A program made the translations under genes and the position numbers. Shown here piece after piece: positions 52,801 to 61,800 of a stretch of DNA of 64,000 bases. The notes under the pieces are model-generated. The model searched no databases. It was not told the origin of the DNA and worked only from the letters and a program-made list of their open reading frames with translations. The stretch spans positions 32,981,942 to 33,045,941 of the forward strand of contig CM067592.1 in NCBI GenBank assembly GCA_034336665.1, given 5' to 3'. Position 1 is the stretch's first letter; every line of letters starts with the position of its first letter. Source of the stretch: Luscinia megarhynchos (lineage: Eukaryota; Chordata; Aves; Passeriformes; Turdidae).

Positions 52801-55800
52801 ATGAACTGGAGCCCAGTAGTTGCTTCAGTTTCTTTTCCAGTTCACAATTATTTGCTTGGTTCCTCAGGGCCCTTACTTCAGTAGCCATTAAACATTTTTG
52901 TTGCTCACTGAGGTTAACCCAATTGTGGACAATGTGGTATAAACTTCGGTGTTAATCCTTTATTGGGTAAGTTTACAAATTTTTTATGCAATTTTACATT
53001 GGTATTTACCAAGTTGTAAATGCTTCTAGAGTGGTGGCTTTGAAACTATGTGCAAAAGCAGTGTGATTATGAAGGAAAATCTGGGTAGGTTTCTTCAAAA
53101 GCTTGAGTGTAACTCAGTCTTGTAACATACAGCCCTGTTTTAGGAAGCATGCATTTTCAGTCTAAAATTGTCTTCTTCTGAAGAATGACATTCATGGCCA
53201 TGCTAGAATTGTATGTTTTAGAATAGAGGATCTCTCTCCTCATCCACACCTTTCAGTGTAGGAGATTGATTGTATCTCTGATTCAGTCTTGATATGAATG
53301 CAAAACTAAACAATTGAAAAAAAGTATCCTGTTAATAAATAAACTACAGTAATGTGTAAGAAATTTTAACCAGTCCTATGGCTTTAATAAATCAATTCAG
53401 GTTTATATACCATGTCATAGCATAAATGCCTGTAGTGGTTTCCAGAAATATTGTAAGTGTTGAATAAATTGTAATGCTTGTCCTTTATAAAACATTCAGA
53501 TTTCATTCATTATGCTATAAGATAGCACAATGATCTGGAAACTTACATGTTTGATGTGCTCAAATAGCATATTTATGGCTCTTGCATGAACTAGCATTTT
53601 ACAAAATGTGTTATTAAGTCGTATAAGGGTCCTTTATAAAATCCTGGGAGTGCACGTGAGCATGAAGAAACTTGTGGTGGTGCATAGAATTCTTGCAGAT
53701 TAAATCCTTGTAATTATTTTGTGCTAAATCTTCTAAATGGCTGATACAGTTGTTAACCTTGAATAGACACATGTAAGACAGAAGAGGAATTTAGCTGAGT
53801 TCTTGCTATACTATAATGAACATAGTGCAAATTCTTTCTGTTCTCTTGCAGGGTCAGAGATATGTTGACTGATGTCATCAAAGGTGCTTCCAAGTAAGAA
53901 CTTCTAAATGGGACACTCCTTCTTTTCCTCTTAGATCTTGTTAAGATGATTTTCATTAAATTTAAAGCATCTAGGTTTCATGAATGTCTAGATTTAGAAA
54001 TTTCTCTCTGAGGTACATAATTAAATGTAGCCTTTTAGAAGCTGATGATCAAATCAGCAAAGGTTCTGTGCATAGATTAGTAAATTATTTAAGGCAAAAG
54101 ATACTTAGAGACTTCAAAGAACTTAACTAAGTACCTTGCTGTAATTCTTTGCAAATACCTCTTATCTGAGAGGAGATAGCTTCTCTGTTCCAAATGATGA
54201 CATTTCACTAAGACTCATGTTTCTTGTTTTAAAAAACTAAATAGAAATCCAGAAAATACTTTTACTGTGATAATGACATCTTTGGATCTGGAATAAAGGT
54301 CAGATTGGCAGTGTAGGTATATTTTTACAGCAGTCAAGGATGTTTTTAGAACTGGCCTGTAAGTGGTCTAATACGTCATATTCACAGATTCACAGTAAAA
54401 CAACATAAGAAAGTTCCATCAGGATTATATTGCAGTATGTTTTTCTGGTAATACTAGAATATCAGTGTACTTCCTTATACAAAATTGAACACAGTTATGT
54501 TTTCCTTCTTTTTTGTCAGTGGCAAATTTTCTTTCTTGATTTCCTTAAAGGTTTGCTCTGTCATAGAAGTTAGTACTCTTTGAATCTTATCGTTTTCCAT
54601 GATGTTAGTGTTTTTGTAGTGTAGAGAAATAATTCAAAACTTTTTTTTAAGCTGATACTTCAATAATGGCTGCTCTGCCCAATCTTTTCTTGCTGTTGCA
54701 ATGGAGTGGCATCTGCCTCTCTAGCATTCTCTGTTTGAAGGTGTTTTTGTTTTGTCCTCTAGTGGTACTAGCTAAGACCAGCTGTTGCATTTCTGTAGTG
54801 CTACTTGCTCTGCAGGGTAGCAGTCTTTATTATAGTGGAAGAAAGCTTCTGTTTTTATACAACTTCATGTGTGCTAGCGTTTATATAAAAGACAGACAAG
54901 GAAAGAAAAAAAAAAAAGACTGAGACACTTCTCTCCTCCATTCTTTCTCTAATTCCTGAAGATGAACTATAACAAAGACTGAGACACTTCGCTCTTCCAT
55001 TCTTTCTCTAATTCCTGAAGATGAAATGTAACAGATTTCTGCTCAGCTAGAAGAGAGCTCAATGAAGTTGAGCAAAGGCCTTCCCTCCTGGAATACCTGT
55101 AGCATAACTTTTCTGCTTTGAGATATATGTTTTGTTGCCAGCATCTCTATTATATTTCTTAACTGTTTGCCTTTTTCTGTTCAGAGACAGCCCAGTGGTG
55201 AAAGGAAACTCTATTTTTGCTTTAACTGGCCTTGCAGTTGCTGTAGCCAAATATGAAAGCAGCCTTTCTTCAGACACTGAAGGATTGCCTGAGGTGAGTG
55301 AATCTGGAAGAGAGTCCCTTCTCTTTGTGGAATACAGAAAAGTAATATGACTAGGCATTTGGGGGGCTGGTAAGTGGATGTGAAGTGCTTTACATTTTCA
55401 AGTTCAAATTTCACCATACTCCATACACCGTATGGCGAATGCCATCTGTCAGATGCTGTGATCTATACAGAAGTAGGTAGGGTGTGTATGTGCCCTGTCA
55501 CAAGAAGCATAATATCTAAGTCATATATTTGACCATTTGACAGATGAGATAGAGGTCACTCTAGGGACACTGAAAGCCAGCCAAGCTGTTTTTTCACAAT
55601 TTCATAATTTTTGGCTCTGCTGAATAGTATTTGATCAAAAGTAGTGTTTGGAGAGTCAGCATTGACAAGTAAATGGTGTTACTTACACTGCATAGGAATG
55701 ACAAAATAGTCTCATTTATGATGGATCACAGCTGGAACATCAGCAGTTGAACTTGATTTAAGAAACAATAATGACTATTTGGGTTTGATTTTTATAGGCT

Positions 55801-58800
55801 GAACCTGACTTTATTCCTATGAAACACTGGATTTCCATGGTCACAGAAACCCTCTTGAGTATTGTGAATAGCCGCTACCAACCTAAAGGTCAGGTCTTCC
55901 CGTGGTTCTATCAGGTATGTGCTGTGCTACTAAAGGCAAGGCACTGTATCTGTATTTCATACCTGGACTTCTAATCATGAGTTTCCTGGTTCTGTTTGAG
56001 TTTTAGTGGTTGGAATAGGAAAATCAGAATTTTTCTTGCTCTTGTTCATTTTTTTTTATTGTGCTTTCTGTATATATTTGTGTTTGCCTGAAGTTTTTTG
56101 TCTTTATTATCGAAATGGTAAAAGCCACGTGCAAGGAATGTCAGATTGCAATACATCTGTGCTGCTGTTGGCTCTATAAGTGTTTATTTTAAATTCCTCA
56201 AATGCTGAGTGTTATTGCCTGGAAAGGAGTAAGAGAATAAAAATACTCTCTTTTGTGTTTTCCTAGAAATCCTATTCAGGTGAAAATACTGCTAGTATTA
56301 TAGCTCGATCCTGTGCAGCCACAGCTTTGTCTCTCCTGGTGCCAATTTTCATTGTATCATGCAAGGAGAAGATTGAAGAGGTCCTGAGTATGCTGACTGA
56401 CAGGTTACCTGGGAAACCAAATGCTGACGAGTCTCAAGCTGTTCAAATCCACATGGGTCTTGGTTTGGGGATGTTCATCTCACATTTGTATGAAGAAAAA
56501 GTCAGGTGAGAACTACTATATTTAATGTAGTTGCGAAAATAACTTCCTTTTTCTGCATATGGCCTTAAGCTCTAAGGAATTAAAGTCATAGGCAAATGAT
56601 TCTTGTGATGTTTTTTTTAAAAGGTGGCTCTTACTATCAGTCTTCCCCCACCCACTTTAGCTCCCTCCAGACCTATCCTAGGTATTTTGATATTCTTTCT
56701 GGATGAATTACTAATTTTCATCATATCTTAAGGTACAAAGTGCAAAGCAGTCAGCTAGAAGAGCAACGCATACGCTTTTAAATGGGACTAGTTACTCTGG
56801 AGGACACAATTGTAAAATAATGCACAGTTCTCATTGGTTCATTTGTAAGTGGCACTCTGGATATGGGACAGTGTTCACTTATGTCATCTGAGTTACACAT
56901 GCGAGGATGGAGCTACAATGGAAGTAGTGTAATGAACTGTCTGTAAAGCATGCTATACAGCTGTGTTGGCAGCACAGAAGTGTTCTGAAGTTCTTAGAAA
57001 ATTACTCCTTTTCAGAAAGGCTGGCCTCAGTTGCAAATTTCTGGTGATTCCAGAGAAATTAAGTAGGTTTGGCTTTATACTCCTCCAGTTTCCTGACTGC
57101 TACAGATTTTGTCTTTGTGTATACCCATAAAAAAGGTTTAATTAATACACAAGCATAGGTACCAAACAGATTTGATAGTTTGGCAGTTATTAATTTGCTC
57201 AGTGAAGCTAATGTTTCCAAGGCACCTGCTTTTATTAAAACTGAAGTATTGCTGAGTTCTAATCTTCATGCTTTGGGTCTTGATGCCTTGCTGCCACTGA
57301 CTCAGCCACATAATTTGGGAATGGACTACCTCTGGATGTTTAGTCAGTGGGACAACTGAGCTATACAAGCACTAAAAGAGAATGAAATTACATCAGCCCG
57401 GTATTTTGGAGTATGTTAATCAATATTTTGGGATTTGTGTTTGTTTTATTTCTGTGGTGAGGGGTATTAAGTGAATACATTTGTCTAACCATAGTTTTAC
57501 TTTTCATTGCCCTGCATGATTTGAAAGCCTAATCTTACACATTCTTCAAAGCATTGTCTTGCAACAAATAATACTCATAGGGATGTAGCTATAGCTTGTA
57601 TCAGAACATAGAGCTAGTTTCCATGAAAGATATCCTGTTCATTAAGAAAATGTAGTACATGTTTTATAAGAGAGGAGTCTGTGTGATATTTTTGGAGCGA
57701 GATATAAACGCTTCTTTATTTATCAGTAAGTTAGACAATGCGGTGGAGAGAGACTGACAGAGCTAATAGTGTGAAATGTCACAAATGTTCAGCTTATAAA
57801 TAGTTACAGATCTAGCTGAGATCATGTGTTATCAGGTACCTCCTCCCACTGCCAGGCATTGGATTTTTTTTTTTTTTCTGTTTTGGTTTGGTAGTGATAT
57901 ACCTGGTCAACAGATGAACTTGGTTCTCATGAAGTCCTTGGATGTGTTGGAGGACTGCTGCTTTCACACCAATCTGGAGTACAAGTGAGTTTCCTTTATT
58001 ACTGATGATACTTTATTTTGAACTCTACCTTTTTAATTCACACTTTCTTCCTTAATTTTACACAGAAAAGTATAAGACTAGGATAAGGAGACAGCCCATT
58101 CTTAGTACTTCCATACAATCACTAGCCAGGCAGGCTGGAAAGGCCCTTTGGAGGGTCACATGCTCCCTAAAACAGAATCAGTTACAGACTTGGTCTACAT
58201 TGCTTAAGTTTTTACAGTCAAGATTTGAAACTCCTAAGACAATAAAAGACATGTCAGTTGCCACGAGACAACTAACATAGCATGGCACCATGTTTCTTCC
58301 ACAGTTGTTATTTCTCTTTTAAGTCCGGGAAGGAACCACAGTATCTTGAGCAGCTCAGTGTGAGTGCATAAGGTTTTCTTTGATTTTGAGCATTACTCTG
58401 CCCAGTTCTTCCCTGTTCAAAAGATCAGCAATAATTCCCATTTGCCTTTGCCCTCCTTTCTCCAGTGCACTTTCTGAAAAGCTCTGAGGAGTCACAGCTG
58501 TGCACCATTGGGCTGTGAACCTGTATAGCTCAGTGAGGATTTCTTTCACCTTTTGAGTGGCACAGGGTGAGACAGACAGTACACAGGACTGTACCAGCTG
58601 CACCCCTTTGTGATGCCTATTGCTGCTGCTTTGTGCAGCCTGTTAGCTGCAGATCAAAGCCTCAGAGAAGAGCCAAGCCAGACATCTCTGGCAGCAAGAG
58701 GTTGCCAGAAGAATATGAAACAATGGCAAGCAAGAGAGGGAAAATTGAAGAGGGAATAGTTTTTTGTGCTGGCTATGGTTTTTAAAGGTTAAGAGGAAGT

Positions 58801-61800
58801 TGGTGTCTAATATGAGTTATCTCTATGATAAGAGAGATGTAAAGCAAAGATGTAATGTAAAACTGTAAATATTGCAGAGTTGTCCAAATTTTGCATTTCT
58901 ACACTTTTAAACTGCTGTTCCAAAGGAAGGTCCTTTCCAGGCTTTTCATCCAGGCATGATCAGCTGTGAGGCATAAGCTTTTTCACTGGTGTTTACCCCT
59001 GCTAAAACGGTGATTTTCTTTTTTACTGAAAACAGGCTGACAGTGTTTTGGGCATGGGTCTGCTGAGCAGTGCAGGTGTGGGATAGTGTGCAGTGCAGCA
59101 GTGAGCTGTTTGTGCTCAGGCTGCGCCCAGTGGAAGGCAGAACTCCCTGCAGCCTGATGCTCTGGCATTAAAACACTTAAAATGTGCTGGGAAGTCTAAG
59201 ATATCATGTAGGTGAAAAATACCTAAATACTAATTTTATGTAACTCACAAATAAGGTAGCCAAGTGAGAGCAATTGTTAGTTACAAATAGAGTAGCAGAG
59301 AAACTGAAGTTTTATTCTTGCTTTAATCTCCAATTATGTTTTAAGTCTTTATTAACAGTGAATAACATAAAATACTATAGCTATAATGAGAAATTCCATT
59401 TTCTTTCTATGTAGTTTTGTCAACAAGCAGTAGTGTAAACTTGAATTTAGAACTCTTTTTCTAAATGTCCTTGTTTTGTTGGCTATTCATGAATTCAGAT
59501 ATACCAGTTACTTTAAAAGATTTGTTTGATCTTTGCTGGAAAAAAAACCCCACTCCCAAGACACCTCTGCATGTATTTTAGCCATGCTCAATCATCCTTA
59601 ATCCCTAGTTAGTGGAAAACGTTATCTTAAGAATATGACTGAAGTTATTCTCAGATGTTTCCTTTTTTTACCTAGCTGAGTAAAAGCAGCAGCTCTTGCC
59701 ATTTTTAAGTTGGATAGGAGAAGCTTAGGAGAATGTGTAAGGTCCTAATCGTGTTCATTTGACTACTTGCTGCTTGCTACAAGCAGTGCTAGGGAGATGT
59801 GCAAGGGGGAAAAACAATCATCTACAGGTAAGAGGTAATGTGGATGTGTGCTAGCGAGGGATCACCTTTAGAGCAGTAAGTGTCTGCTATGCTTAGTATC
59901 TCATGATGGAGGCCAGAACGGTTTGGAAGTTTTCTGACAAAACTGATGACTTGGAAAATGTTATGGGAGCACACATGCAGAATTTAGCAAAAGATCTTTG
60001 GTCCAGAATGGAATTTCTGATAAAATCTGAAAAAGAGGCGGAGACCGTTGAGATGTTTGTGCCAGCTGCCCTATTAAATTGTGTCCTTTGAAACTATGTT
60101 CTTGTTGCAATTTTAAGTATCCTCAGCATCAAAGTTAGTTATGCTGGATACGTCTGCCCTGATGAAGCTGCTCCACTGTAGTTAGTACATACAGGTTAGA
60201 ATGTACATCTAACCATTCCTGTTAAGAAATGCAGGTGAATACCTTAGTCTCAACAGCCATTTTAGCAGCTCTCTGATTTAATCCCTAATTTCATTACTTT
60301 TAAAAATGTAACAATTCTTGGAGGAGCCTGACAGCAGCAGATGCTAATGCACCCAGTGAACCTGCAATTAGTATATTTAACTAGGATTTCCTAGTTTATA
60401 CTGTCAGGACAAATCGCACATTGAAATTTGGATCCATACTTCTTCATACATGCTTGTTGTTGGAGCTGCTCGTTCTTCAGAGGCGGAAGGATTAATGAGG
60501 CTGTATGTGTAGGGCTTATTTTAAATACATATTTTCTTCTTATGCTCTTCTTTCATCTGGTGTTTCCTGAAAAAGAAGGGTGAAATAAAAACCATTTGCA
60601 AAATTGACTGTGGTAATAAATTACCTACAGGTCTAGTTATCAGGCAAGGCCAGAGGTCTTCTTTCCCGCAAACTTTGTTGGGGTTTAAAGGGAGTTCAGA
60701 GCAGCCAAAGCATACATAATCCTTTCTCTTTTGTTTTCTCTTAAAGCACTGGATGTATTTTAGGAGTAGGACTTGTTCTTTCATTTATGAGTCACAGTAG
60801 CCAAACAGAATCACGAGTGCATGTTTCTGCTTCATTGCGAAAACTCTGCAAATACCTGGACAGCAGTGAGGACCAAAGCAGAGGAGTCCAGGAGGTATGA
60901 CCTATTTTATCACAAATTTTAAAATCTTCCTTTTATTTTGTTGCCTCCCTTTAATAATTATAGTCTTTTTGCTGCAACTTTTATCTGTGGTACTGGAAGG
61001 CCTGATTTCTACTTTTTCTTTCACAATATATGGGTTTGTGTTTGCTGGGAAGAAAAAGTTATAATAACAGGCAATAATAAGAATAGAAAAATGTGTGATG
61101 CTGTACAGACATTAAGAAACTGCCTCAAAAGATTATAGACATGATCCTTTAAAGGTGTTCTTTAATTCCTTAACCCCAAATTGAATTGTTGAAAGTTGGA
61201 TCATGGGTAACTATGCATATGGGTCTCTTATATACAATTGTTTACTACTCATCTGATCTACTAAAAGCTGACAACAAGTTACTCTCAGAGAGAACTTAAA
61301 TACTAATACTTCCTCCTTCTGTATACTTCTTTTAAATTTGGTGTCACTAGCTAATGTGAATGTTGTACTTGTGCATGCTGCTATGGCCCTATTTACTGTT
61401 CTCTTTCTGTTTTGGACACTTAAACTGAGCCCTGCATTTCGGGAAGTTTGTTTCTAGGATATGTCCTGTAGGTTTTAACATGGTCCATGCACTTAGCCTG
61501 TAATTCTGCTGAGGTAAAACTTGAGAATGGAAACTGATGAATTAAAATAGTTTACTACAGAAAACAAAAATCAGAACAAGTAGGTGTTTTGCACGATAAA
61601 GCAGCTTTGTCTCTACATGATGTATGTAAGCCTGGAGCAGCCGAGCAGTTGTGTTGTATAATCCTCTGTTTTGCCTATGGGAGTTAATAGAGATTGATAG
61701 TATTATTATTTTCTCGCTGTTTGTAGTGCTCTGAAAGCTCTTTATTAAATATCTTCGATACAGTTCTCTTTTTTTGGCAGTACATATGTGTTGAGGATTA

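Noticed and set aside
58355..58785. Short ORFs on both strands in a GC-richer part of intron 23
   Set aside because: Under 85 codons, overlapping on opposite strands, no similarity recognised and no matching splice sites.
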